In this document: positions 25,565 to 34,492 of the stretch, piece after piece
Layout: each line of letters starts with the position of its first letter
Numbering within the stretch: position 1 is the first letter of the stretch
NCBI GenBank assembly: GCA_900290255.1
Contig: OMOD01000188.1
Span: 58,905-122,904, forward strand
Length of the DNA stretch: 64,000 nucleotides
Origin: Candidatus Sulfotelmatobacter kueseliae
Lineage (GTDB): Bacteria; Acidobacteriota; Terriglobia; Terriglobales; Acidobacteriaceae
Direction of reading: 5' to 3'
Notes under the pieces: generated by a model
What the model was told of the DNA's origin: nothing
Seen by the model: the letters and a program-made list of their open reading frames with translations, nothing else
Databases searched by the model: none
Program-made: the position numbers and the translations under genes

Positions 25565-26128
25565 TCATCGGTCGCGCAACCCAGACCGCTTGCTCGCCAT
25601 CCTTTGCCAAACCCTGCCGATGTACCAAACAAGCCAAATGAACAGTGGGTACGCGAGCCAACGCACCCAGTCTGGCAGACTTAGGTGGAGCACATTTGGC
25701 CTGAACACCACCAGAAGCCCAAGGGCAATCACCGCGAGTTCGATGGTCTGAAAGGGCAGCTGCTCTAATTCAAAACGCCAGAGCGCCTCTCGCTTCCGCG
25801 GAATGCCGGCCTGGTCAACCATGACCAGTCCGTAGAAGTCTTCCTTACGTAGCGCCGCCAGCGCATCCTCCCACTCTTGCTTGCCTTCCTCTGTCCGTCT
25901 GTCATGGGCGTACGCCTTGCGCAGCAGCTTTGTGATCTTGGATTCATAAGCTTTGCCGTTGTACTTCTCGTCGAAGATTTCGTTCGCCTCGAAATCTGGG
26001 CTCGCGGACGCTTCCGAAAACAAAAACATCCTCTTCTCAATTTCGTCCAAAGATACGCCGTCCCGGCCTGCCTGTTGCGAGAGCTTCGACAAAAGAAACT
26101 GCTTTGCGGAATCGATAGTGAAGAGCAA
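25565..26128 (-). CDS. Unknown protein with C-terminal membrane hairpin
   Basis: At 187 residues: an N-terminal helical, charged domain (about 1-125, containing LLSKLSQQAGRDGVSLDEIE and YESKITKLLRKAYAHD) is followed by two membrane helices (about 128-145 and 155-172) and a basic tail. The N-terminal part resembles a helical protein-interaction domain with many acidic residues. The ATG at 26128 is the natural start. I do not recognise the family. It lies downstream of the two quinone oxidoreductase genes on the same strand, 93 bases after the second. Confidence 0.65.
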   Translation of the reverse strand: MLFTIDSAKQFLLSKLSQQAGRDGVSLDEIEKRMFLFSEASASPDFEANEIFDEKYNGKAYESKITKLLRKAYAHDRRTEEGKQEWEDALAALRKEDFYGLVMVDQAGIPRKREALWRFELEQLPFQTIELAVIALGLLVVFRPNVLHLSLPDWVRWLAYPLFIWLVWYIGRVWQRMASKRSGLRDR

Positions 26129-26184
26129 TGAATGCCTCTGCGCGGGTCAACCCGCGCTCTTGTAGCGGATTTGCGGCTGTCCAG

Positions 26185-26216
26185 CTTTTCGCGGGCAAGA
26201 GTGCCCGCGCCACATA
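26185..26216. repeat. GCGGGCAAGAGTGCCCGCGCCAC palindrome
   Basis: Hairpin of the GGCGCGGGCACTCCTGCCCGC type, between the unknown gene and the oxidoreductase. Relatives lie at 5528-5550, 25410-25450 and 33505-33550. Confidence 0.65.
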
Positions 26217-26221
26217 CGGCT

Positions 26222-27190
26222 CTACGGCACCAGCAGCAGCTTCCCCGCCACCTTGTGCGCTTCCATGTCCCGGTGCGCCTCGACTGCTTCCGCCAGCGGA
26301 TACTTCTTCGCAATCCGCACCTTAAGCTTGCCCTCGGCAATCATCCCAAACAGCGCGCTGGTCCGCGCCACGAGTTCCTCGCGCGTGGCGGTGAAGTGCG
26401 CCAGCGTGGTGCGCGCCATGTACAGCGACCCTTTCTCCGACAGTTTTGCCGGATCCACCGGCGGCACCGGCCCGCTCGACATGCCGTAAATTACCAGCAT
26501 TCCGCGCAGCTTCATCACGTTCAGATTCTTCTCAAAGGTCGCCTTGCCCACGCCGTCATACACCACGTCCACGCCCTTGCCGCCGGTCAGCCGCTTGACC
26601 TCCGGCTCGAAATCCTGCTCGGTGTAGACGATCACTTCATCCGCGCCCGCCTCGCGCGCCAGCCTGGCTTTTTCCGCACTCGAAGCCGTGCCGATCACCC
26701 GCGCCCCCATGGCGTGGGCCATCTGCACCACCAGCAGCCCGACGCCGCCCGCCGCCGCATGCACCAGCGCGGTCTCGCCCGCTTTCAGCTTGTGCGCGTC
26801 GTTCACCAGATAGTGCGCCGTCAGCCCATGCATCATCGCCGCTGTCGCCTGCTCATCGCTGATCGCCGCGGGCACGGGCACCAGATGCTCCTCGGGCGCG
26901 GCCACATACTCGGCGTACGATCCCAGCGTTCCGCTCCACGCCACCCGGTCGCCCACTTTCAGCGCTTTTACCTGCGTCCCCACCGCCGTCACCACCCCCG
27001 CGCCTTCCTGCCCGGGAGTGAGCGGCAAATGTGCGCGGAAACTCCCGTCGCGGAAGTGGCCATCAATCGAGTTCACCCCGGCGACCGTTACTTTCACCAG
27101 CGCTTCCGCCGGTTTCGGCTGTGGAACCGGAATCTCCACCAGTTCCATCACCTCCGGCCCGCCCGTATGCTGCACGCGAATGGCTTTCAT
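26222..27190 (-). CDS. Zinc-independent NADPH:quinone oxidoreductase (MDR superfamily), copy 1
   Basis: At 322 residues from ATG 27190 (MKAIRVQHTGGPEVMELVEI). The frame continues upstream only through repeat DNA. The GroES-like domain begins the protein, and the Rossmann motif AAGGVGLLVVQMA is near residue 150. No structural-zinc Cys cluster is present, as expected for quinone oxidoreductases of the QOR type, which reduce quinones with NADPH by one-electron or two-electron transfer. It is a close paralogue, equal in length, of the gene immediately upstream. The two are separated by about 100 bases containing a double family-C palindrome. Confidence 0.9.
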   Translation of the reverse strand: MKAIRVQHTGGPEVMELVEIPVPQPKPAEALVKVTVAGVNSIDGHFRDGSFRAHLPLTPGQEGAGVVTAVGTQVKALKVGDRVAWSGTLGSYAEYVAAPEEHLVPVPAAISDEQATAAMMHGLTAHYLVNDAHKLKAGETALVHAAAGGVGLLVVQMAHAMGARVIGTASSAEKARLAREAGADEVIVYTEQDFEPEVKRLTGGKGVDVVYDGVGKATFEKNLNVMKLRGMLVIYGMSSGPVPPVDPAKLSEKGSLYMARTTLAHFTATREELVARTSALFGMIAEGKLKVRIAKKYPLAEAVEAHRDMEAHKVAGKLLLVP

Positions 27191-27209
27191 GATTAGTCCC
27201 TCGACCTCA

Positions 27210-27290
27210 TGTGGAGCGGCGGACGCCCTCGTCCGCCGAGCGAAGAATCTATACCTCCTCTCCCCGGACGAGGGCGTCCGGGGTTCCACG
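27210..27290. repeat. Double family-C palindrome between two paralogous genes
   Basis: CGGCGGACGCCCTCGTCCGC and later CCCCGGACGAGGGCGTCCGG flank about 30 bases (AGAATCTATACCTCCTCTC). The element as a whole is itself an inverted repeat. Confidence 0.8.
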
Positions 27291-27292
27291 AA

Positions 27293-28261
27293 TCACGGTA
27301 TCAACAGCAACTTCCCCGTCGTCTTTCTTCCTTCCAGATCGCGGTGCGCCCGCTGCGCTTCGGCCAGCGAATATTTGTGCTCGATCCGCAACTTCAGTTT
27401 TCCCGCCGCCATCATGCCAAACACCGCCCCTGCGCGTGCCATCAGTTCGTCGCGCGTCAGAGTGTAGTGCCCCAGCGTTGGCCGGGTCACAAAGAGCGAT
27501 CCCTTCTGCGAAAGCACAATCAAATCAAACGGCGGCACTGCCCCGCTCGACCCTCCATACAGCGCCATCATCCCGCGCGGACGCAGAATATTCAGCCCTT
27601 TCTCGAACGTGGTCTTGCCCACCGAGTCATACACCACGTCCACTCCCTTGCCGCCGGTCAGCCGTTTCGTTTCCGCCTCAAAATCGGCCTGGGTATAAAG
27701 AATGACGTCATCCGCCCCGGCCTCCCGCGCCAGCTTCGCCTTCTCCTCGGTCGAAACCGTGGCAATCACGCGTGCGCCGATGGCGTGCGCCATCTGCACC
27801 AGCAGCAATCCCACGCCGCCCGCCGCCGCGTGCACCAGCGCGGTCTCGCCGCGCTTCAAGGGATAAGTGGAATGTGAGAGATAGTGCGCCGTCATGCCCT
27901 GCAGCAGCGCCGCCGCGGCCTGCTGGTCGGTCACTCCCGCAGCGATCGGCACCAGCCGGTCCTCGGGCACGGCCGCATATTCGGCATAAGCGCCGAGCAC
28001 GCCCGTCCAGGCCACCCGGTCGCCCACTTTCACCGACTTCACATGGCCGCCCACCGCCGTCACTGTGCCCGCGCCCTCCTGTCCCAGCACAAACGGCAGC
28101 GGCACCTTGTATCGCCCTTCGCGCTGGTACACGTCAATAAAGTTCACGCCCGAGGCGGCCAGCGTTACCACCGCCTCATTCGCCTTCGGCTCGGGAACCG
28201 GCAAATCCACCAGTTCCATCGCCTCCGGCCCACCGGGTTGCTTGATTTGAATGGCTTTCAT
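27293..28261 (-). CDS. Zinc-independent NADPH:quinone oxidoreductase (MDR superfamily), copy 2
   Basis: At 322 residues from ATG 28261 (MKAIQIKQPGGPEAMELVDL), aligned end to end with copy 1, with the same Rossmann motif AAGGVGLLLVQMA and the same GKGVDVVYDSVGKTTFEKGL segment. It is upstream of copy 1 on the same strand, so the pair arose by tandem duplication and may be co-transcribed. The differing quinone-pocket residues suggest distinct substrates, but no prediction is possible. The frame upstream of ATG 28261 is not conserved-looking and is left out. Confidence 0.9.
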   Translation of the reverse strand: MKAIQIKQPGGPEAMELVDLPVPEPKANEAVVTLAASGVNFIDVYQREGRYKVPLPFVLGQEGAGTVTAVGGHVKSVKVGDRVAWTGVLGAYAEYAAVPEDRLVPIAAGVTDQQAAAALLQGMTAHYLSHSTYPLKRGETALVHAAAGGVGLLLVQMAHAIGARVIATVSTEEKAKLAREAGADDVILYTQADFEAETKRLTGGKGVDVVYDSVGKTTFEKGLNILRPRGMMALYGGSSGAVPPFDLIVLSQKGSLFVTRPTLGHYTLTRDELMARAGAVFGMMAAGKLKLRIEHKYSLAEAQRAHRDLEGRKTTGKLLLIP

Positions 28262-28607
28262 GGAAGTCCTGGATTCGGAAGTCTTGGATTCGCGACGTTC
28301 AGAGAAGGATTCCGGCAACATGTGATTCTACATGCCGGAGTAGAAGCCATGCAGACCATTTTCCCCATCCTTGCTTAGCCGCGAAGCGCCGTGAGAATGC
28401 AGCCCACAGCCTGCCCTGAGCCTGTCGAAGGGGCGCAAGCCGTGGGTAGAAAGGGGAAATGGGCCAGCCCCGGCGGGGCGAAAGAATAGTTCTCACACGC
28501 CCACTTAAGCGCGGAAAATTCCGGGAAGACGGCAGAGTGTTTTTCTGCGACCACTTGGCCTGACGCCGATTCTGCTACACTGGCGCTCGCTTACTGGAGG
28601 AATCATC
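28262..28607. other. Divergent intergenic region with promoter
   Basis: The 346 bases separate the oxidoreductase pair from the DUF6526 gene. They hold a CCTGCCCTGAGCCTGTCGAA module with flanking inverted words (TTTCCCCATC / GAAAGGGGAAATGGG, 28360-28462) and the promoter at 28573. No further gene is seen. Confidence 0.55.
28573..28581 (+). promoter_or_regulatory. Extended -10 promoter element for the DUF6526 gene
   Basis: TGCTACACT fits the TGnTAnnnT extended -10 pattern 27 bases before the ATG. A TTGGCC lies 15 bases upstream of the hexamer. Confidence 0.55.
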
Positions 28608-29066
28608 ATGGCCGAAAAGAAACCGCAGACTTTCGCCAATCATGCCTGCTTCGATCCGCCGTTCCACTTCTTCGTGCTCCCAATATTTTTGCTGGGACTG
28701 ATCTTCAGCCTTATCCACTTCTTCGCCCACATCACCCACGGCGGCTTCCGCGATCACTTTCACGCCTTCCTGCTGATTCTTCTGGCGCTGGCCCTCCTGA
28801 TCCTCGCTTTGAAAGTTCGCCTCTATACCCTGCGCGTGCAGGACCGCGTCATTCGCCTGGAGGAGCGCCTGCGCCTGACCCAGCTTCTCTCCGAACCGCT
28901 GCGCTCGCGCATTCCCCAGCTGACCGAAGACCAACTCATCGGCCTGCGCTTCGCCTCCGATGCGGAAGTCGCCAAACTGGTCGAGCGCGCGCTGAACGAG
29001 AAGCTTTCACGAAAGGAGATCAAGCAGGCAATCCAGACCTGGCGCCCGGATTACTGGCGGGTGTGA
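28608..29066 (+). CDS. DUF6526-family membrane protein
   Basis: At 152 residues: a short cytoplasmic leader containing the family-typical NHACFDPPFHF, two membrane helices (about 24-45 and 54-73), then a long amphipathic helical tail (RVQDRVIRLEERLRL...LTEDQLIGLRFASDAEVAKL). The tail ends QTWRPDYWRV. The order is that of DUF6526 proteins, found in several soil phyla with no known function. The ATG at 28608 follows GGAGG at correct spacing. Confidence 0.8.
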   Translation: MAEKKPQTFANHACFDPPFHFFVLPIFLLGLIFSLIHFFAHITHGGFRDHFHAFLLILLALALLILALKVRLYTLRVQDRVIRLEERLRLTQLLSEPLRSRIPQLTEDQLIGLRFASDAEVAKLVERALNEKLSRKEIKQAIQTWRPDYWRV

Positions 29067-29121
29067 GAAGCGGACGGTCAAAGCTAGAGCGGTTTCGTTT
29101 TTTGCTATAGTCCAAAGTTCT

Positions 29122-29207
29122 GTCATCCTGAGCGGCGCTCTTTGCCGCGAAGGACCTATGCAACCGGCCGACAAGTGCATAGGTCCTTCGCTTCGCTCAG
29201 GATGACA
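29122..29207. repeat. Family-D hairpin bounded by TGTCATCCTGAGCG and its reverse
   Basis: The stem joins GTCATCCTGAGCG...GAAGGACCTATGCA with TGCATAGGTCCTTCGCTTCG...CAGGATGAC. It is nearly perfect over about 35 base pairs, a MITE-like structure lying between the DUF6526 and Gfo/Idh/MocA stop codons, where it could act as a bidirectional terminator. Confidence 0.8.
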
Positions 29208-29239
29208 AATGTACAGATCACACTATTTCCGAAAATGCT

Positions 29240-30364
29240 CTAACGGATCGGGATCGCGGGTAGTGCCTCAGCCAGCGGGCTCTCCGGCTCTTCCTGCGCC
29301 TTGACCGGAAGCCCGAACCCGTTCACCATTTTGCGCCGGTGTTCCAGGATCTGCTGCATTTCCTCCGGCGTTCCCCGCACCGGCGGAGCATTAGCGACCG
29401 CATCGTTCAGCATCGCCCAACTCACTTCCGAGGCAATCACGCTGTCCCGCGCCTGCGGGAAGCCCAGGTTTTTTCCCGCCAGTATCGATCGCCCGAAAAC
29501 ATCGACCATGACGTCCAGCTTCTTGTCATTGAACGGGGCCGTCTTCTGCAGGGTTTCGTGGACCCCGTGCAGCTCCACCGTGGCCTGGGTAAAGTCATGC
29601 CGCATGCGCGCCACGCCCTTGGTGCCGATCGAATCCACGTAGCAATTGTGCGGCTGTTCCTTGGCCAGGTGCCCGTAGATAAATCCCTGGGTAATGTCGA
29701 ACACCACCCCGTTGGCGAACGTGCCGTGCGCCTGCACCCACCACGGGTCCTTGTGACCCCACATGCGCAGGCCTTGCGCATGCCATGTTTTGTACTCGCT
29801 TTGGGCGTACCAGCGCGCGACGTCGACGTAGTGCATGCCGCAATCGTGGAACGGCGGCCCTTCCGGATCGTGCCCTTCCATCGGCATGTGCCCCGGCGTC
29901 ATGTGGCAGATGCGGATCACGGCCAGGTCGCCAATCTCGCCCTCGGCGATGAACCGCTGAATGTCTTTGTGATACCAGGCGTTCCGGTTGAACAGATTGA
30001 CCGCGACGAAACGGTCGCTGGCTTCAATCTCGCGCACCAGTTGCCACTCGGTGGCGATGTCGGCGCCGATCGGCTTTTCCGCCAGCACGTGCTTGCGGCT
30101 GGCGAGCGCCTGCCGGATCTGCTGCGGCCGCGCATCCGCCAGGGTGAACAAGCCCACCGCATCGATCGACGCGTCCTCAAAGATGGCGTCGGGGGCGTCA
30201 GAGACCGCCGCCTTCGGCGCGTTATGTCGGGCCAACTGGCGGGCCTTGCCGCAGATGTCGTAGACCGCCGCGACCTCCCAAATCTCGCTCTCCTGCATCG
30301 CGGCCACAAACCCGCGGCCCATGCGTCCGTATCCCAGGATTCCCGCCCTCAGCTTTCTCGGCAT
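29240..30364 (-). CDS. Gfo/Idh/MocA-family NAD(P)-dependent oxidoreductase
   Basis: At 374 residues from ATG 30364 (MPRKLRAGILGYGRMGRG). The N-terminal Rossmann domain has GYGRMG at 11-16, and the family EKP signature is at AEKPIG (95-100). The C-terminal domain contains the catalytic-region helix DCGMHYVDVARWY. These enzymes oxidise or reduce sugars, inositol or related polyols; the substrate cannot be named. The frame reads on to 30436 but upstream codons are unlike protein. It is divergent from the membrane protein gene at 30603, with 238 bases between them. Confidence 0.88.
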   Translation of the reverse strand: MPRKLRAGILGYGRMGRGFVAAMQESEIWEVAAVYDICGKARQLARHNAPKAAVSDAPDAIFEDASIDAVGLFTLADARPQQIRQALASRKHVLAEKPIGADIATEWQLVREIEASDRFVAVNLFNRNAWYHKDIQRFIAEGEIGDLAVIRICHMTPGHMPMEGHDPEGPPFHDCGMHYVDVARWYAQSEYKTWHAQGLRMWGHKDPWWVQAHGTFANGVVFDITQGFIYGHLAKEQPHNCYVDSIGTKGVARMRHDFTQATVELHGVHETLQKTAPFNDKKLDVMVDVFGRSILAGKNLGFPQARDSVIASEVSWAMLNDAVANAPPVRGTPEEMQQILEHRRKMVNGFGLPVKAQEEPESPLAEALPAIPIR

Positions 30365-30602
30365 ATCGGTCGGCTGTCCTCGCTTTTCCTTGTGCAGCGC
30401 GGCTTTCGGCCTCAGGGCGCCATGGCCTGCGATCACTAAAACGTTTGAATACTCCCTCTATCTTAGGGGGAACCCTCCCCGCCCTACTGTGATCGCCATC
30501 ACATCGCAGATTCGGCCCAAACCTGCCTTTGAATTTGATTTGATCTGGCGCCCAATTCTTAGTACCTTGCTGCTGAAGCCCGTCCGCCGACCGAGGTGCA
30601 AG

Positions 30603-31658
30603 GTGCCCATTTCCGCCGCCGACTCGATCACGCTCGCCGTGGAACACTGCAAGCAACAACTCTTCCAGCCCTTCCGCATCGGCCAGTGGACGAAGCTTGC
30701 CTTTGTCGGGCTGCTGGCGGGAGAACTCGGCGGCAACGGATGCAATCGCTCCAACTTTTCCGGCCATCCCGGGGCGGCGCCGGGCACTGGCTTCCCCGGC
30801 CACCTGGCCATCGATCCTGCCCTGATCGCCGCATTCATCACAGCTGCCATTGTTGCCGCGCTGGCCATCGGAATCATCCTGATGTACGTAAGCAGCGTCA
30901 TGCGCTTCATCCTGTTCGACAGTATCGTGACGAAACAGTGTCACATCCGCTGGAGCTGGAGCCGCAGGCTGGGCCCGGGATGGCGATACTTCGTGTTCAA
31001 GCTGCTTTACTTTCTCCTGACCATGGCGGGCATCGCAGTGCTGGTTGGAATCCCGGTGGCCTTTGCCTTCTCCAAGGGATGGTTCAAGACGCCGAAAGAG
31101 CACCTGCCCCCTCTGGTGCTAGGGGGAGTCCTCCTTTTCCTGGTGTTCTTCATTTTCGCAGTAGCTACGGCAGTATTTTTTGTACTCATCAAGGATTTTG
31201 TGGTTCCGCAGATGGCGCTGGAAGATGTCGACGTCATGCAGGGATGGCGGCGGCTGTGGCCCATGATGATGGCGGAGAAGGGAGCCTACGCCGCTTACCT
31301 TGGGTTGAAAATCGTGCTGGCCATCGTGGTGGGCATCCTCATTGGAGTCGCCACTCTCATCTTAGGGCTGATCTTCGTCATACCCACCGCGGGACTCGGC
31401 CTTCTGGCGATTCTCACGGGCAAATCGGCCGGGCTTACCTGGAACGCTTACACCATCACGCTGGCCGTCGTCATCGCGTGCATTTTGCTGGCATTTTTTC
31501 TGTATCTGATCGCTCTGGTCTCCGTGCCCGCCATCGTGTTCTTCCCGGCATATTCCGTTCACTTCCTCGCCGGGCGCTACCCTCGGCTGGCCGCCGTGCT
31601 CTATCCCGCGCCGCCTCCGCCCCAGGTCGCACCGGGTGCGGTGCCCGTATCGCCTTAG
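30603..31658 (+). CDS. Multi-pass membrane protein of unknown function
   Basis: At 351 residues starting at GTG 30603, just after GAGGTG at proper spacing; this is preferred over an upstream start at 30321 that would run through non-coding DNA. Six or seven membrane helices lie between residues about 35 and 325. A conserved-looking cytoplasmic segment AVEHCKQQLFQPFRIGQWTK opens the protein and a DVDVMQGWRRLWPMM loop lies mid-protein. The tail is Pro-rich. The layout recalls DUF7544/YIP1-like acidobacterial membrane proteins; function unknown. Confidence 0.75.
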   Translation: MPISAADSITLAVEHCKQQLFQPFRIGQWTKLAFVGLLAGELGGNGCNRSNFSGHPGAAPGTGFPGHLAIDPALIAAFITAAIVAALAIGIILMYVSSVMRFILFDSIVTKQCHIRWSWSRRLGPGWRYFVFKLLYFLLTMAGIAVLVGIPVAFAFSKGWFKTPKEHLPPLVLGGVLLFLVFFIFAVATAVFFVLIKDFVVPQMALEDVDVMQGWRRLWPMMMAEKGAYAAYLGLKIVLAIVVGILIGVATLILGLIFVIPTAGLGLLAILTGKSAGLTWNAYTITLAVVIACILLAFFLYLIALVSVPAIVFFPAYSVHFLAGRYPRLAAVLYPAPPPPQVAPGAVPVSP

Positions 31659-31792
31659 TTTCCGCCTTTGGCGTCCGGACCAGAGGCGAGCGGGTCTCGG
31701 AAGGAACTGCTGGCGATGTTCTCCGCCCAGGTAAGGCGGGAGCCTTCCCGCAGGTGATAACCTTTTGGCATCCATCAACCCTGGAAGCTTCG

Positions 31793-33502
31793 ATGACCGC
31801 AACTCGGCACACCGGCCACTCCCCTCCGCGCACGATCATCTGGCTGGCATCAATCCCCGTTGTCTTAATCCTGTTCTCGATTCACTTGCACGCGCAGGAC
31901 GAATCCTTCAGCGCCAGTGCCGGAAAATTCCAGTGCAGAGACGGCGCCGCATTTGTCGACAATCAAGCCGACACCGTCTCGCTCGCTCCCCTCGACGCCG
32001 CGCCAAAAGACCTTCCCGCCGCTGTGAAGCCCCGCACTTTCGGGCCGTTTCCGCCTGACGGCTTGTCGGTCGAGTTCTACCAGTTCCTCACCGGCGGCGG
32101 AGAGGAATCCATGGCTACCGAGACCGATCTGCACCTTTACCTCCACGTGCTCACTGCGAAAGGCAAACCCTGGTACGAGTTGCAGCCGCACGATCCCACC
32201 GTCAGCAAAGCCGCCAGCCGGGCTGCGCCTGATTCGGACTCAAACGAGCCGAACCCCAATCAAAACGAAGCGGAGTCCGGCAAGCCACCCTCAGATCCCG
32301 CCGACATCTTCACACCCGATCCCGCCATCCCACTGTTCCAGATCAGCTACAGCGCGCACTGGATCGGCGCCAACGCCGGCGGCATTTATGGCCACGTCAT
32401 GCTTCTCGATCTGCGCTCGAACCCGCCCCGGGTCGCCAGTCGCCTCGAATGCACCCAGGGCGAGGGCGGAGGCGTGTGCACTGCGCCCGATTCGGGTTAC
32501 GGCGATCACACCTCGATATCCTGCGAATGGAATAAATCCGATTACGTCTGCAACCAGCGCATCAATCTGAGCACTGGCTGGGGCGAGCGCTTTACCGACG
32601 CCTCTTATTTTCTGTTCTCGGGCAAGGACGCCTACACCCCACCTCCCGAAGCCGTCAACCGGATCGAGTGGATCCCAGACCGCATGGACCGCCGCAAACC
32701 CGACGGCCAGCGGTTCCTCGTCCCCGACCTCGGTGACACCGACGAGATTTTTTCGCTCAAGCAGCGCGATCACGAGCTCTACCTGATGGCCGCCCGCGGC
32801 CTAAGTCCTGCTCTGCACCTGGGGCTGGCCGAAGGGAATTCGTTCGACGAGCGTTTCTTCCTCGCCGAGCATCCCTTCACCGACCGCCCCGCAATCGCGG
32901 TCGAACTGCAGCCGTCCACCGCTTCCACTCTTGTTCCGATCACCTACCCGGAAGCCGACCGGATGCGTGAGAAAGCCACCAAGGCCGAGCCTCCGCCCGT
33001 CACCTCGCGTGACGGCGGCGCGCCCATCACATGGAAGGTCAAGAAGATTTACGGTGACGACAGCTTCTTCGTTCTTCAAGTCATCGTCAAAGAGGGCGAG
33101 GTTCACGCCATCTCCTGGGTCGGCATCGACCAGCGCTCGAGCCCCATCGTCGCCGATCTCTATCGCCTCTCGACCGACGCCCTGCCCTATTACCAGTGCA
33201 ACCGGTTCGTGCAGGAGGAGAACGCCGCGGCTTATCATCTCGTGCCCGGCGCGGCTTTCCACGCCACCATCGACGTTGAACCGCTCCACATCACCGACGG
33301 CAACGGCGGCCTCGACACCGCCGAAGAGATTACCGGCCAGGTCCCTGCCAAAGTCTGCACCAAACACCTGTCGTGGGATCGCGCCAAGGGATTCGTCTTC
33401 GCCGAGAATCCCGTCTGCAGGACAGCCCCCGCGCGCTCCATGGCCATCTCCGACGACGGCCGGATCACTACCAAGCCCCTGCTGGCGGATACGAATCAGT
33501 AA
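31793..33502 (+). CDS. Large secreted protein of unknown function
   Basis: At 569 residues from ATG 31793. A signal anchor or signal peptide (about 13-36, ending LHAQ) is followed by a soluble domain with paired cysteines (FQCRDG, RLECTQGEGGGVC, ISCEWNKSDYVCNQ, PYYQCNRF, KVCTKHL, PVCRTAP), which suggests disulfides in an exported fold. It reads through continuous frame after the previous gene's region but the signal start fixes the 5' end. I recognise no family. The residues DLRSNPPRVASRLECTQGEG and SYFLFSGKDAY look like beta-rich segments. Confidence 0.7.
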   Translation: MTATRHTGHSPPRTIIWLASIPVVLILFSIHLHAQDESFSASAGKFQCRDGAAFVDNQADTVSLAPLDAAPKDLPAAVKPRTFGPFPPDGLSVEFYQFLTGGGEESMATETDLHLYLHVLTAKGKPWYELQPHDPTVSKAASRAAPDSDSNEPNPNQNEAESGKPPSDPADIFTPDPAIPLFQISYSAHWIGANAGGIYGHVMLLDLRSNPPRVASRLECTQGEGGGVCTAPDSGYGDHTSISCEWNKSDYVCNQRINLSTGWGERFTDASYFLFSGKDAYTPPPEAVNRIEWIPDRMDRRKPDGQRFLVPDLGDTDEIFSLKQRDHELYLMAARGLSPALHLGLAEGNSFDERFFLAEHPFTDRPAIAVELQPSTASTLVPITYPEADRMREKATKAEPPPVTSRDGGAPITWKVKKIYGDDSFFVLQVIVKEGEVHAISWVGIDQRSSPIVADLYRLSTDALPYYQCNRFVQEENAAAYHLVPGAAFHATIDVEPLHITDGNGGLDTAEEITGQVPAKVCTKHLSWDRAKGFVFAENPVCRTAPARSMAISDDGRITTKPLLADTNQ

Positions 33503-33582
33503 TGTGGCGAGTGTGGCGCGGGCGTGTGGCGCGGGCACTCCTGCCCGCGGTCCGGACCTCAGACCTCAGCCCTCAGACGACA

Positions 33583-33651
33583 AGGGGTGCCCCACTTCTC
33601 GCCGCCTTTGCGAGAAAGCCTGCCCTGAGCCTGTCGAAGGGTGGGAATCCC
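33583..33651. repeat. Family-B hairpin with GAGAAAGCCTGCCCTGAGCC insertion
   Basis: GGGGTGCCCCACTTCTCGCC and the end GTCGAAGGGTGGGAATCCC surround the common GCCTGCCCTGAGCCTGTCG module. Confidence 0.75.
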
Positions 33652-33669
33652 ACCTGCGAGTGCTGGCAC

Positions 33670-33697
33670 TTGTGCCCGCCTATGCCTGGGCTATAAT
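33670..33697 (+). promoter_or_regulatory. Promoter for the PNPOx-like gene
   Basis: TTGTGC (33670-33675), 16 bases and a perfect TATAAT (33692-33697) lie about 55 bases before the ATG. Confidence 0.65.
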
Positions 33698-33750
33698 CGC
33701 TTGCCCGGTGCACCCGCCGCCGGGACAGAACACAGGAGGACTTCCCAGTT

Positions 33751-34242
33751 ATGGTTTCACTCGCAGACGCTCTGGTCAGGCAGTTATTGGAGGGCCGGCA
33801 CATTGCAGCGCTGGCAACCGAGAATCCGGACGGCTCCATCCACATGGTTGCCGTGTGGTACTGGTTCGACGGCGCTCATGTGTTCGTGACCACGTCTTCG
33901 CGCAGCCGGAAAGCCAGAAACGTGCAATCCAGGCAGAAGGCGACCCTGATGATCGATTCGCGCGATCCTGCCGCATCCTGTGGTGTCAGCCTCGCCGGCG
34001 CCGCGCGCGTCCTGACCGGTGATTCTTCGGCGAAGCCGAGAGCGGCAATTCATGGCAAGTATCTCAGCGCGGCCGCCCTCGCAGACTCGAGGGTCGGTCC
34101 TGTGTTTGCGGCATTCGACGACATCGCTATCCAGATCGAGCCCACCTCGGTGATTTCATGGGATATGCGCGAACTGGACCGCCAGTTCTTCGGCGGCGCC
34201 ATCGAAAGCCACCCCACATACCTGTTGCCGCTGCAGTTCTGA
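33751..34242 (+). CDS. Pyridoxamine 5'-phosphate oxidase-like flavin protein
   Basis: At 163 residues with ATG 33751 preceded by AGGAGG. The split-barrel fold is visible: ALATENPDGSIHMVAVWYWFD (strand pair), RSRKARNVQSRQKATLMIDSR (phosphate-binding basic segment), and SLAGAARVL. Members bind FMN or F420 and reduce or oxidise small molecules; many are F420-dependent in soil phyla. The C-terminal part (DRQFFGGAIESHPTY) is not assigned to a subfamily. It is probably cytoplasmic and monocistronic, with its own promoter. Confidence 0.75.
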   Translation: MVSLADALVRQLLEGRHIAALATENPDGSIHMVAVWYWFDGAHVFVTTSSRSRKARNVQSRQKATLMIDSRDPAASCGVSLAGAARVLTGDSSAKPRAAIHGKYLSAAALADSRVGPVFAAFDDIAIQIEPTSVISWDMRELDRQFFGGAIESHPTYLLPLQF

Positions 34243-34492
34243 TCTCTTGAGCCCACAAACCACTGTCCCTCGGCGGCCTGCTGCGGGGAAGAATTTCCTG
34301 ATGGCTGACGGCTGAAGACTGACGGCTTCCCGTAACCCTCGCCGCCCCTGACGAAAGTAACCACCCCGGTTCCTTTCCGGCGATTGACCCCAGCGCCCGT
34401 GCCGCGTACGATTTTGCTAGAATTTCCCGTTTGCGCCCAGGAGCGACCCTGCATCTCATAGAGGAATAAGACCAAAACAGAAACTAAGAAAT

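Noticed and set aside
30596..31792. A 968-codon frame joining the membrane protein region to the secreted protein
   Set aside because: The first 399 codons lie opposite in frame to a clear membrane-protein gene (30603-31658); the secreted protein starts with a signal sequence at 31793.
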